A DNA stretch of 18,587 bases. Origin: Onchocerca volvulus (lineage: Eukaryota; Nematoda; Chromadorea; Rhabditida; Onchocercidae). How positions within the stretch are numbered: position 1 is the stretch's first letter; each line of letters starts with the position of its first letter. Both the position numbers and the translations under genes were made by a program. Below are positions 9,872 to 17,790 of this stretch, one piece after another. The stretch is taken from contig HG738163.1 of assembly GCA_000499405.2 (NCBI GenBank), positions 22,595 to 41,181 on the forward strand, written 5' to 3'. The notes under the pieces were generated by a model, which saw only the letters and a program-made list of their open reading frames with translations, was not told where the DNA came from and searched no databases.

Positions 9872-9930
9872 AGGAAATTTTTTGTCTTTTAACTAGAAAC
9901 TAAGAAATTTATTGTCTTTTATCTAGAAAC
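9872..9930. repeat. Two tandem 30-bp units
   Basis: Units at 9872-9900 and 9902-9930 share A(G/A)GAAATTT(T/A)TTGTCTTTTA and (A/T)CTAGAAAC with few differences. Confidence 0.85.
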
Positions 9931-10980
9931 CAAAAAGCACAAAAAGGATTATTTAGGCTTGTTCCTTCCTTCTATTAACCATGTCATTTATCAGTCTATC
10001 CTGAAAATGACAAATTTATCAAATGAAATGAGAACTGCTAGAGCGATGACAAAAGAAAAGCTTCAAATTTCATCTCCTTCATCAGAAATCATGTAATCAT
10101 GCTCTTCTTTTGAAATTTTCTGGAATAGATATTTTATGTGACATTTTCTTTTTATTTTTCGTCATAATAATCTTTTGAATCCATTAAGCATTGTAAATTG
10201 ATTAAATGGCATGATAGCAAATGAAGCGTTTGTTAACTTCACAAATTTAATGGAAGATCCGTCAAGTTAAAATAATCTGCTAGTTTTTAGATGATGTCGC
10301 AAATGAAAATACTCGAAAATATTTTTTATTATGGATAAAAACATTTTGCAACAGACTATTAAGTTCAAACGAAATGTCCTTAAAAAAAAAGTACTAAGAA
10401 ATATTTCATGCCAAAAAAGAAAATCAAACTAGCAGTTTACAAAAATTTTCATTTCTAATTATTTTAGTATGGTTCAGCTAAACACTATTTCAACATTTCC
10501 TTAGGAAAATAATTTACCTTGAATCCATTCAATGAAAGCTTTGAAAAATTTCTCAGAGAAAAATTATAATTTTTTAGAAAAAGGTAAGTTTCTTTCAACT
10601 TTATTACTTGTCCTTTTGATACTAATGCAAAGTTAAAAAATCATTTTATTAAAATGAGGCAACTCTAAAAATACCGTAAAATAGTTAAACAACAATAATT
10701 ATCTAACATATTCATGAGATATTTTATCTTTGGAACATTTTTTGCTAAATAAATTATGTAGATTTTAACCTATTTTTTGATATAGCCATTTATTATTAGA
10801 GAGATTCAAAATTCAGAGAAGTATTGGAATGTACTTCTGAATCTTAAACGGTTATTCAAAACTTTTCGAACAAATGCTATATACTTTCATGAAAAATAAT
10901 TATAGTCACATTATTTAAATTATTTAAATTTCATTACTCTATAAAATGCCAGTTTTTGAATGCTTCTTATTTTATAATAC

Positions 10981-11020
10981 GTTAGCAGTATCAATCATAT
11001 GTTAGCAAGATCAGTCATAA
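10981..11020. repeat. Two tandem 20-bp units
   Basis: GTTAGCAGTATCAATCATAT is followed directly by GTTAGCAAGATCAGTCATAA; 16 of 20 positions agree. Confidence 0.8.
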
Positions 11021-11091
11021 AATGAATAAATTTATATTACCCCTTTTAATAATATAATTTTTAAATGCATCTTATATAAGTTCACATCTAT

Positions 11092-11131
11092 AATGACTTT
11101 CACTACGTTATGAATGACTTTCACTGCGTTA
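11092..11131. repeat. Two tandem 21-bp units
   Basis: AATGACTTTCACTACGTTA at 11092 recurs at 11113 with one change (ACTACG to ACTGCG). The duplication is recent. Confidence 0.85.
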
Positions 11132-11675
11132 ACTTACGCTAATTGAGATAACTTTTCACTTTCATTCTAAAGCTATCTTGATTTTGTGATAAAATAATTA
11201 TCTAATAAATATACAAATATTCCTACTGCCTATTATAAAGATGAAGATGTATTATTGTTTTTGACAATCATAACTCACTGTGCTTGCATTACTTTTAATT
11301 AATATTCTGAGTTAGGATGGTAATGATAAAGGAGATCACTGGAATGAAAAGACTGCACTCGTGCAATCATACATATATTATATATTTTTAACTATTGAGA
11401 AAACTTAGATGGCTCCATAATATCACATTTTTTATTAATTTTGAAATATACAGTGTATATGGATTCACTACTTTCAGCATGAAATTCCATTTTTTCTTTT
11501 GTTTTTAAATTTAATCTATTTCAATTGCTTTATCTTCAGTGCGAAAATAATTATAAGTTTACTGTATATCATATCCTGAAGCATATCTCTTTTAAAATTA
11601 ATTTTGAATAATTTGTTTTAAAAAATTTGAATTTCAGAAATAAGTCTGATAGACTTTTTTATGCAATTTGAACAA

Positions 11676-11690
11676 TTCCTTATTTTAGTA
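11676..11690 (+). promoter_or_regulatory. Candidate trans-splice acceptor
   Basis: The T-rich run TTCCTTATTTTAG ends at 11688, only two bases before the ATG at 11691. In nematodes, spliced-leader acceptors often lie this close to the start codon. It could also be an ordinary acceptor of an internal exon whose first codons happen to be ATG ATG. Confidence 0.4.
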
Positions 11691-12107
11691 ATGATGAAAA
11701 AAATTTTTGGTCGAAAAAAATTGAAAAAATCGCTATCAAATCGACATCAAAAGCTAGATGAAAACTCCAGTATTAATGCAACAACTACTCTCGCAACAAG
11801 TGGTATTTTCTGTCGTACAACTATTGGTTTCAAGTAAAAAACTTTTCACCCGACTGGAGACTTTTTTACACAAAGTTTTGAACTGATCTGTTCTTCATGA
11901 TTAGAATTTTGCTGAAACTGGAAAAATTTACAGGAAATCCTAAATTCAGGGAGTCGACAACTCTCGACGAATGTCACAGTTGTTATGATGCTGCGTCATC
12001 ATCAGTAAGAGAGGAATACCATTTTGATGAACAGTTGGACAAGCATATGATGCAAACTATTGCCGATGTCAAATATGTTAAAAAGAGACCTAAATTTGTT
12101 GCGGTTG
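11691..12107 (+). CDS. 5' part of an unrecognised two-exon gene
   Basis: Exon 1 (11691-11833) starts ATG ATG and encodes a very basic N-terminus (MMKKIFGRKKLKKSLSNRHQ) followed by a Ser/Thr-rich stretch. The donor is AA/GTAAAA at 11834. With the acceptor ATTAG at 11904 (intron 71 nt), exon 2 (11905-12107) continues in frame: ILLKLEKFTGNPKFRE, DECHSCYDAASSSV, EEYHFDEQLDKHMMQ, VKKRPKFVAVG. It ends in phase 1 at a strong donor, G/GTAAGC (12108). The alternative acceptor TTTACAG (11933) breaks the frame, so 11904 is preferred. This gives 115 codons, with no stop and balanced amino-acid use. I do not recognise the family; no signal peptide or membrane segment is seen. The remaining exons are not visible: a Helitron begins 114 bases after the donor. 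The reading open from 11897 is exon 2 plus intron on either side. Confidence 0.5.
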
Positions 12108-12221
12108 GTAAGCTTCATTTTAAAAAGATTTCACTGATAAAATATTCTTAAAAATATTTTTCCGTGGAATAATTTTGCGGAACTTTTTGCGGATAATTTT
12201 GGAAAGAATTTTATTAATATA

Positions 12222-12253
12222 CTAGCTGGACCCGGCCATGCTCCGCGTGGCCG
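12222..12253 (-). other. Helitron 3' terminus: hairpin plus CTAG
   Basis: On the plus strand CTAG at 12222-12225 is followed by CTGGACC and the stem CGGCCATGC-TCC-GCGTGGCCG (12233-12253): nine pairs, one of them G-T, with a three-base loop. On the minus strand this is a GC-rich hairpin about 7 nt before a terminal CTAG, the classic Helitron end (CTRR). The terminus at 17614-17646 has the same plan and a related sequence. Confidence 0.85.
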
Positions 12254-12274
12254 ATTCAGCTATTCTATAGGGGT

Positions 12275-13110
12275 CAAATTAATTCTCTATATAAAGAAAA
12301 CTACGGAAGCAAAAATGAAAGCAATTTTTCTTTTCTCCAACTTTTTAGCTAAATTCTCCTTACTTACATCAGCATCAACCCTACTCTGCAACTTTTTCTT
12401 CCTCAGAAGTTGATAGTTGTAGATTTTCTATGTGGGCTATGTATTACTTTAATATAAGCAATTTAGTGAGTTTTTACAAAGTTAAATAAGGCATTACAGA
12501 GCTTTCTTTTTAAACGTTGCAACATTAATTGTTTGTTTTCAAATTTTGACAAAATCTTTGTATTCGAATAGGCCATCATTTTTACATAAACATACTTATT
12601 TTTCTCACGTTTAACGTCCGTGATAACTTAAAGTGACTGAGGGGAAAACTTTTTGACTCTACCACGCGCTCATGAGCGGACTGAATTTTTAACTCCTCCG
12701 TAAAATGGAAAGCATCAGCTTGTGAATATTTTATTAACACTGAATATTATAAAAAGAAAAGAATTCCGAGAACAAACATAATTTTAGTTTCTTATCTATA
12801 CACCTAAATACAGTTTACCTATATAAATTTGCTCATAATTTTTTTATTTATGATATCAAATGAAATTTAAGTAATTACAGTATAGTGGAAGTAAGAAAGA
12901 CTTAATTAGTTCAAAGTGATTTATGAAGTAGTAATTAATTTCAAATAAGCATTTTGTAATTATAATTTTAAACTACAATCACAGGAAATATATATAATGT
13001 TCCTCTAGAAAGCTTCAATAGTTCATCTTGTACTATTTTAATTTTCTAAATTTCAATAACCTGCAAAAAAAACACAGTTTTGCAAAAATTTTCCACAATC
13101 TGGATTAAGC
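12275..13110. other. Helitron 3' noncoding region
   Basis: Between helicase remnant and terminus there is about 0.8 kb without an open frame. The part at 12500-12600, reverse-complemented, resembles 16485-16575 (phrases GCCTATTCGAATA and TGTCAAAAT), and 12655-12712 is a block shared with two other places. The rest is AT-rich with no visible signal. Confidence 0.6.
12640..12712 (-). repeat. Helitron subterminal block, copy 1
   Basis: Read on the minus strand: TCCATTTTACGGAGGAGT, TAA, then ATTCAGTCCGCTCATGAGCG, CGTGGTAGAGTCAAAAAG. The core ATTC(A/T)GT(C/T)CGCTCA recurs on the plus strand near 16436-16449 and 16962-16975, in each case just after in-frame stop codons. It lies about 0.45 kb before the 3' terminus here and about 0.65 kb before it in the plus-strand element. 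Confidence 0.7.
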
Positions 13111-13565
13111 TTAGAGATTGTCTGATTTGCCAACTATAGAATATGGAACACATAATTTTCCATGTATGAAGCAATCGGCTCTAGATTTAAACCACACAAT
13201 TCTAAAGATTGACCCTGAGCTTTGTTGATGCTGAATGCAAATGCCAATCGAATTGGGAATTGCAATTTTTTGAATTGAAATTGCATATCCGTTGGAATCA
13301 AAGAAATGCAAGGAATAATCACATCCTCACCTTTGTAAGGTCTGTCAAGATTGTTGCTTGTACGACATTGCTCATTAATTTTTTTACTGCAAGTTGCATG
13401 TCGTTGCAAATTTCTGGCTGGTTGATATTTTGCAACATGATAATTGGCAAGCCGGTTTTCAATTGCAGCATGTGCGGTGGCATCTCTGGCCGATCGAATG
13501 AATTCAAAAATTCTGTTCGATAATTAACCGCTTCATCTTCTTCCACAACAGTGTCAAAGCTGCCT
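13111..13565 (-). pseudogene. Helitron Pif1-type helicase, C-terminal end
   Basis: The minus strand reads FDTVVEEDEAVNYRTEFLNS, MPPHMLQLKTGLPIIMLQNI, LAVKKLM then, after a frameshift near 13335, KGEDVIIPCISLIP, FQFKKLQFPIRLAF and FSINKAQGQSLELCGLNLE, and after another shift near 13165, HGKLCVPYSIVGKSDNL. The SINKAQGQS phrase is the helicase motif around V and is intact. The next motif, normally YVACSRV, has become CVPYSIV, with its Arg lost. Pif1-like helicases unwind the donor strand during rolling-circle transposition. Motifs I to IV, including Walker A and B, are absent (see the junction). Confidence 0.85.
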
Positions 13566-13600
13566 ATCGTAGTTTGTTTGGATTTGCCTGGTTGTTCATC
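13560..13600 (-). other. Internal deletion junction in Helitron protein
   Basis: On the minus strand YYTWNASRSFK, a stop, then RKRGEPVDEQPG (end of the Rep/linker part) is followed within about ten codons by IGSFDTVVEEDEAV (helicase C-terminus). In family members these phrases are separated by many hundreds of residues that contain the helicase ATPase core. The reading frame is kept across the junction. The deletion size is estimated from my knowledge of the family and not measured. Confidence 0.7.
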
Positions 13601-13639
13601 AACTGGTTCTCCTCGTTTGCGTCATTTAAATGATCTACT

Positions 13640-14745
13640 CGCATTCCATGTGTAATATGTAGGCACTTCCGAATACAGCAGTGTTTTTGCAATTATTATG
13701 ACATAATATGAAGAAAGCAGTCAACGTTGTAGCCAGTGGATTCAGGCTATTTATTGCATTTTTGCAGCTGCAAAATAAACGCGTTATCTATTTTCTAGAT
13801 GTACTACTGAACAACTAGACTTCGTTCATACATGGAAATTAAAGAATTCGCTTCCAACCTGATATTGTTCGATTTCACCGACATGTAATACCGCATTCTT
13901 ATAATTTCTTTCGGCTGGACGCCAAAAACTACCATGTTCGCTCCAGTTACTTACGTACTTACAAATGTATTTGATCGATTCGAGGGAATTACAGTATTCC
14001 ACGTTTATGCATGCTTTGTATGTCTTTAATAGCAGAGGTGGATATGGAGCAACCCAACCGTTTACCTTGATGTCAGCAATTCATATGTGTATAGTTGCCA
14101 TTTTCTGCTGATCTTCTTCTGTATGAACTCGAGGATATCGCTTACAACGTATATCATGCACTGTGATTTTGGATTTAGTATACCGCAAGATCCATATATC
14201 ATATTTTTCGTCACAACTTTATACAAATCCTTATTGATGTCGGCATCCGGTATTTCAGCTCATATTAAATCGTCGATTACAAATGAAGTGATTTTTTCAT
14301 AATGCCAGATTAGTACATGTGCATGTTGCAATCGCTCTTTTGTCATTCATTGAGACATCTAGCAGCGCACAGATTCAAATACTTCATGTTTTACCATTAA
14401 ATCTATCAGCGATTTCAGCTTCAGTCATAAAACATGCGCTATAATGTCATTCCTATCCATCGGCTATTGTCCAGGAAGTAAGAGATTTTATATTATCCAA
14501 AATTGAATTGCATGTGAATGTAATGAATAGATCTGGATGACGTATTAGCGAACATGTGCGATTACATTTTTTTTCTTATTCATGCATATGACATGGACTA
14601 CCTGTATATGAAAATGGAAAAATTGTTGGTCTTCCAATGTTAGTTGTATTGCGATTATTTACAACTGCATTTCGCAAGTGAATGTATTCTTCAGAGCGAA
14701 GCTTGGTCTGATTCAAACGGATGAATAGCAAACGTTTTGTTTCTA
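13640..14745 (-). pseudogene. Helitron Rep (HUH/Y2) domain, C-terminal part
   Basis: Minus-strand readings in order: the HIS-rich motif QHAHVLIW (HAH codons at 14325-14317), AEIPDADINKDLYKVVTKNM, YGSCGILNPKSQCM, INVEYCNSLESIKYICKYV and HVGEIEQYQVGSEFF, ending in YYTWNASR. HAH is the metal-binding HUH motif and the two Tyr in KYICKY (13969-13955) are the nicking residues; both are intact. Stops (for example TGA in LI-stop-AEIPD near 14264) and several frameshifts interrupt it. The part at 14745-14500 (FIRLNQTKLRSEEYIHLRNA, NIGRPTIFPFSYT) precedes the TCNP motif region, which is poorly preserved near 14500. Confidence 0.85.
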
Positions 14746-15126
14746 TTTTGCATGTATATCTTCGATATATTGGTGAAACAACTGACGGAATTTCAAAATG
14801 TGATTATGTTCATTCTCTCGAATTATTAATCGACATGAAAAAGAATTCATTGCGCTGCATTTTTTAATTGTTTCTTCGCCATTGATTAGATTTATCATCT
14901 TAACGTTGAAGTGATATCCATCGACATCCCAAAAAATAATTGGATATTGCAGATAATCGTAGCATCGATGAGTTTCTCCAAATTTTATCAATTTTCTCCT
15001 GTATTAATAATGCTTTGTCTCATCTCTATGTTCGAATTGATCTCCGACTATAAGAATTTCCACTTCGTCTATTGTTGGAGCATTGAATCTTCGCACGTAT
15101 TCTCCACCAGAGTTTTGTCAGCATGA
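14743..15126 (-). pseudogene. Helitron Rep N-terminal segment, middle copy
   Basis: An 82-codon minus-strand reading (14991-14743) contains CYDYLQYPIIFWD, GYHFNVKMI, NGEETIKKCSAMN and ILKFRQLFHQYIEDIHAK and ends at TAG (14745-14743). This is the same one-base loss as in the left copy, where the next frame continues with TKRLLFIRLNQT. From 15126 to 14991 the linker (SVKTLVENTCED-like, VEILIVGDQF-like) is in another frame. The N-terminal methionine at 14991 is internal, not a true start. Confidence 0.8.
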
Positions 15127-15960
15127 ATAACAATCTTGTATAGATCAGATGGCATCATATCAATTGCTGTTTTGAACAAACGCACTAAATTGTTTTTTTC
15201 GTGAAAAAGCTGTTACACTTGGGAAACGACGGATTTTTCTATGTCGGTCTGAATCCGCAACATGCATTCAATTCATCATTGCCATCACCAATGAAATAAA
15301 TTTGTAGGAATTTATGCTGACTATGTGGCGGCGGAAGCAGAGAGCCGGCTTTATAATGAATTTGCCCTTTCACTTTGAAAGTTAGCATGAATTGCGTCGT
15401 CACGGTTTTCTCGCCGAACGATGTCATTTGGAGGAGCTGTATTATCTGATTTTAAATAGGAAACGCTTCAATTCGGCAATATATTCGGCAAGCAATTGGT
15501 TTTGGCGATTCTTTAAGTTGAGATAGTTTAATTTTTCCGACATCACAATACATTCTTTCCGCTTCCCTTTGAATTTCAGAGTCTTGCAATAAAAACATAT
15601 TTCATTCATAATGCCAATAAAACATGCGGATTCAAACTATAATCATCAGCTGAGTTACACCGGAATACAAAGCGATTAGGATCACTAATTGTGTGCACGG
15701 AGTCTTGTTTGATGTTGATCTTCTGTTTCTTGTTGACGTCTTTCAGCCACTTCCAACCTATCACATCAATCTGTTCAAAAGGAAGCGAACCTGAGGTTGC
15801 TGAAAAGATTGATGTACTCGAAATTGCGCATCCTCAAGTCTGGTTGCACGTAGCTCTGCTAGCATTTGAGCCATTCTCTGTCTTCTTCGCTCATCCGCTG
15901 ACGCCCATTCGTCTTCTGCTTAATTTGCAGTGAATCGTCGTGGTGCTTCCGCTGTATGAG
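15127..15960 (-). pseudogene. Helitron N-terminal Cys segment and linker, middle copy
   Basis: The minus-strand reading at 15427-15239 (TSFGEKTVTTQFMLTFKVKG, HYKAGSLLPPPHSQHKFLQI) corresponds to the left copy's linker. A one-codon lead MTSFGEK is also the family phrase. Upstream, 15609-15430 gives MNEICFYCKTLKFKGKRKEC, LLAEYIAELKRFLFKIR, then an in-frame TAA. From 15960 to 15610 only traces of the Arg/Gln-rich start remain. The plus-strand reading at 15691-15933 is a shadow. Confidence 0.75.
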
Positions 15961-16100
15961 TACGAAAACCTGAGCTCGATTTCTTCTGCCAGGCATTACT
16001 TAGATGAACTAAAGCAGATAGATTGCATCGAGCTATTCTCGAAATTGATTTTTGATTGAATTTGAAATTGAATTCGAAATCGGAACTGTTCAAAAATATA

Positions 16101-16360
16101 TGGTATTAAAAGATACTAACAATCGTAAATGTTCGCTTCAAAATCTTAAAATCTCCTAAAGTTTTTACCTATTGCTTGAAAATTTTGATAGAAGTTGATC
16201 TGAAAATTGTTCAGTTGAATTGTTGAACTGCTGCTACTGAAAAAAATTATACATGACATAAAAAAATACCAGAAGTCGTAAATGTTCGTTTGTTAAAAAT
16301 TTTAAATCTCCGAAAGTTTTTATCTATTGCTTTGAAATTTTGATAGAACGTTGCATTGGA
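16101..16360. repeat. Helitron-associated subterminal tandem repeats (middle)
   Basis: Two units start at 16101 and 16254 (spacing 153): TGGTATTAAAAGATACTAAC, AATCGTAAATGTTCG, AAATCT and AAGTTTTTA(C/T)CTATTGCTT, then AATTTTGATAGAA. They match the units at 1586-1900. A shorter relative, with CTCCGAAAGTTCTTA, CCTACCTGTTGCTCTAAATT and TTGCATTCGAATATG, lies at 17650-17790. The recurrence next to each Helitron coding region marks them as part of the element. Confidence 0.7.
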
Positions 16361-16395
16361 ATGCGGTACTGAGCCTACTGAGCGTTACATACTAA

Positions 16396-16452
16396 AGGCC
16401 GCGTCCATTTTGCAGAAGGTAAGCGATTAATAGATTCAGTCCGCTCACTTAC
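16396..16452 (+). repeat. Helitron subterminal block, copy 2
   Basis: GCCGCGTCCATTTTGCAGAA, GGTAAGCGAT, TAATAG, then ATTCAGTCCGCTCA. It matches copy 1 on the opposite strand and copy 3 (16927-16977) on the same strand. The frame GCC GCG TCC ATT TTG CAG AAG reads AASILQKVSD and ends at TAA. Confidence 0.7.
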
Positions 16453-16832
16453 TTTGATTTGTCACAGGTGTGAAAGGTAAAAAAGTAGATGTATCTATAC
16501 AAAAACAATGTGCCTATCTGAATATAACGTTGTGTCAAAATGTTAATACTTGAAACGTTGTATCGAAAGGAAAATTGAACATTTACGACAAAGAGACAAT
16601 ACAAGACACGACCTCATTAAAAGTAATATTGACCTAATATTAGAAGAGATAATTCACAAGCTGCTTAAAGGAAGTATTTATTATACACTATCATGACTTC
16701 GACATTTATGCGACACAACTACGTTCCCCATAAATCAAATGAAATGAATTACACTTCTCATAAAACAAAAAATAAACGAAAAGCTCAAAGAGCTTTATTC
16801 ATTTAGGCCAGGTAGGCCTTCCTTATTACTAG

Positions 16833-16961
16833 CCCTATTTATTTAAAAACACGCACCTGTCCGAATGGAACGCGGATGAAAATTTCAAATCAATTGATGG
16901 AGAACTTGATGCGTTGCAGAAAGTAGCCGCGGTCAATGCAGAAAGAAAGCGTGGCACATAA
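16833..16961 (+). CDS. Possible terminal exon, unrecognised
   Basis: A 42-codon frame opens right after an acceptor-like CTTCCTTATTACTAG (ends 16832) and ends at TAA 16959-16961. It reads LFKNTHLSEWNADENFK, IDGELDALQK, then VAAVNAERKRGT. The amino-acid mix is ordinary and unlike the AT-driven shadows, with a likely helical, charged C-terminus. Its end overlaps Helitron subterminal block copy 3, and the block's other copies also end an open frame there, so it may be the last exon of a second Helitron-encoded protein or captured host DNA. No upstream exon was found. Confidence 0.3.
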   Translation, partial: PYLFKNTHLSEWNADENFKSIDGELDALQKVAAVNAERKRGT

Positions 16962-17005
16962 ATTCTGTTCGCTCATAAAAACGTGGTACGGGGCGGAGTC
17001 AAAAA
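16927..17005 (+). repeat. Helitron subterminal block, copy 3
   Basis: GCCGCGGTCAATGCAGAAAG, AAAGCGTGGCACATAA, then ATTCTGTTCGCTCATAAAAA, CGTGG and GGAGTCAAAAATG. It is close to copy 1 read on the minus strand (CGTGGTAGAGTCAAAAAG). Confidence 0.7.
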
Positions 17006-17009
17006 TGTC

Positions 17010-17100
17010 AGCATTATTTATTAGTAATTATTTATCATTATTCATTGTTTATCATTATTTATTACGTAACAATTAAAAATTAATAATATCAATAAAAAAA
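17010..17100. repeat. TTATTA-type low-complexity tract, first part
   Basis: ATTATTTATTAGTAATTATT and TATCATTATTTATTACG repeats expand the element between its subterminal block and terminus. Confidence 0.75.
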
Positions 17101-17309
17101 AATCATGATAAATTTATTAAGTAAAAAAGGAGGAAACGACATCAAGGGGGGAAAAAACCCGAGTCGGAGCATTAAACCGCTCCCGTTTCACATTCCTGTA
17201 TAAAAAGACAGAAAACGGCGTCTTTGGTAGCGCATAATGATGCGTTTTTGTTGGCGCTTGAGGGTGATCAACATTGGCTCTAGTAAGGGTTACAAAGGAA
17301 TGACTAATT
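17101..17309. other. GC-richer island between TTATTA tracts
   Basis: About 200 bp with GGGGGGAAAAAACCC, a small hairpin GGAGC-ATTAAACC-GCTCC (17167-17184), and phrases such as ACGGCGTCTTTGGTAGCGCA. It has no open frame worth calling and no match to the other Helitron copies that I can see. Confidence 0.45.
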
Positions 17310-17580
17310 ATTTGTTATTATTCAGTATTCTTTATTGTTATTCACTATTATCAATTATTTATTATAATTTATTACTATGTCTTATTCTTTATTACCATTA
17401 ATAATAATTATTATTAATTAATTATTGTTATTGCTGACCGTATCTACTATTATTATTGCCTAATTACTATTACTGCTAATGTATTTATTATTATTTATTA
17501 TTGTTTATTACTGTTTATTATAATTTATTCATTATTTATTATAATTTATTACTATTTATTATTTCTTATTATTATTAGTT
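17310..17580. repeat. TTATTA-type low-complexity tract, second part
   Basis: Imperfect tandem repeats of TTATTATTTATTATAATTTA type run up to the Helitron terminus, interrupted near 17440-17470. This replication-slippage tract accounts for most of the extra length compared with the 3' part of the middle copy. Confidence 0.85.
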
Positions 17581-17584
17581 ATGA

Positions 17585-17646
17585 GCGTGGCCGATACAGT
17601 TAGTTTATGGGGGCCGGCCACGCTTCGCGTGTCCGGTTCCAGCTAA
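17585..17646 (+). other. Helitron 3' terminus with inverted flank
   Basis: The stem CCGGCCACGC-TTC-GCGTGTCCGG (17614-17636; nine pairs and one mismatch) is followed by TTCCAGCTAA, ending CTAA at 17643-17646 before T. This fits the Helitron rule CTRR. Just before it, 17585-17613 (GCGTGGCCGATACAG to GGGGG) matches 12245-12273 in the same plus orientation at 24 of 29 positions, although the two elements point in opposite directions. The flank is therefore inverted relative to the terminus. Confidence 0.75.
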
Positions 17647-17790
17647 TCTTAAACCTCCGAAAGTTCTTAAACGCCTTATCTATATTAATTCAAAATCTTA
17701 GGTATTGAAAAGTTCCTACCTGTTGCTCTAAATTTTGACACAACTTTGCATTCGAATATGCGCATGTTTTTATACATGCGTTGCTGCAGC

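Larger units (their letters stand above)
7580..11670. other. Long intergenic stretch, no gene seen
   Basis: About 4.1 kb of AT-rich DNA has no frame that looks coding in either direction, no transposon terminus and no tRNA-like box pair. It contains small tandem repeats at 9872-9930, 10981-11020 and 11092-11131 and an inverted repeat at 9397-9427. Large introns or regulatory DNA of the gene starting at 11691 could lie here, but nothing in the sequence shows that. Confidence 0.5.
12222..16360 (-). mobile_element. Degenerate Helitron, middle copy
   Basis: The minus strand carries, from right to left, the N-terminal Cys segment (15960-15430), the linker (15427-15126), Rep (15126-13640), a short piece of helicase C-terminus (13560-13111) and finally a 3' terminus (hairpin and CTAG) at 12253-12222. 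CTAG is followed by T on the minus strand, as expected for Helitron insertion between A and T. The order matches a full RepHel element, but much of the protein between Rep and the helicase end is missing. The 5' end, near 16360, was not pinned down. The element is non-functional as read, with many stops and frameshifts. Confidence 0.85.
16390..17646 (+). mobile_element. Plus-strand Helitron, 3' part, possibly two nested pieces
   Basis: The terminus at 17614-17646 faces rightward, so the element extends left. 16396-16575 matches the reverse complement of 12500-12712 (subterminal block plus the GTGCCTATCTGAATATAACG stretch). A second copy of the block follows at 16927-17005. Two copies in one element suggest a truncated piece (16390 to about 16830) in front of the piece that owns the terminus. 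No Rep or helicase coding was recognised in it. The left limit is approximate. Confidence 0.6.

Noticed and set aside
11931..11936. TTTACAG as the acceptor of exon 2
   Set aside because: It looks good as a site, but joining it to exon 1 gives a stop after two codons; the ATTAG at 11904 keeps the frame.
13209..13523. Plus-strand frame of 104 codons
   Set aside because: It is antisense to the helicase C-terminal remnant, which has clear family motifs.
14087..14302. Plus-strand frame of 71 codons
   Set aside because: It is antisense to the Rep segment carrying AEIPDADINKDLYK.
14911..15126. Plus-strand frame of 71 codons
   Set aside because: It is antisense to the Rep N-terminal segment and linker of the middle copy.
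16390..17646. A single intact nonautonomous Helitron
   Set aside because: Two copies of the subterminal block lie inside it, so it is more likely a composite of two truncated pieces.
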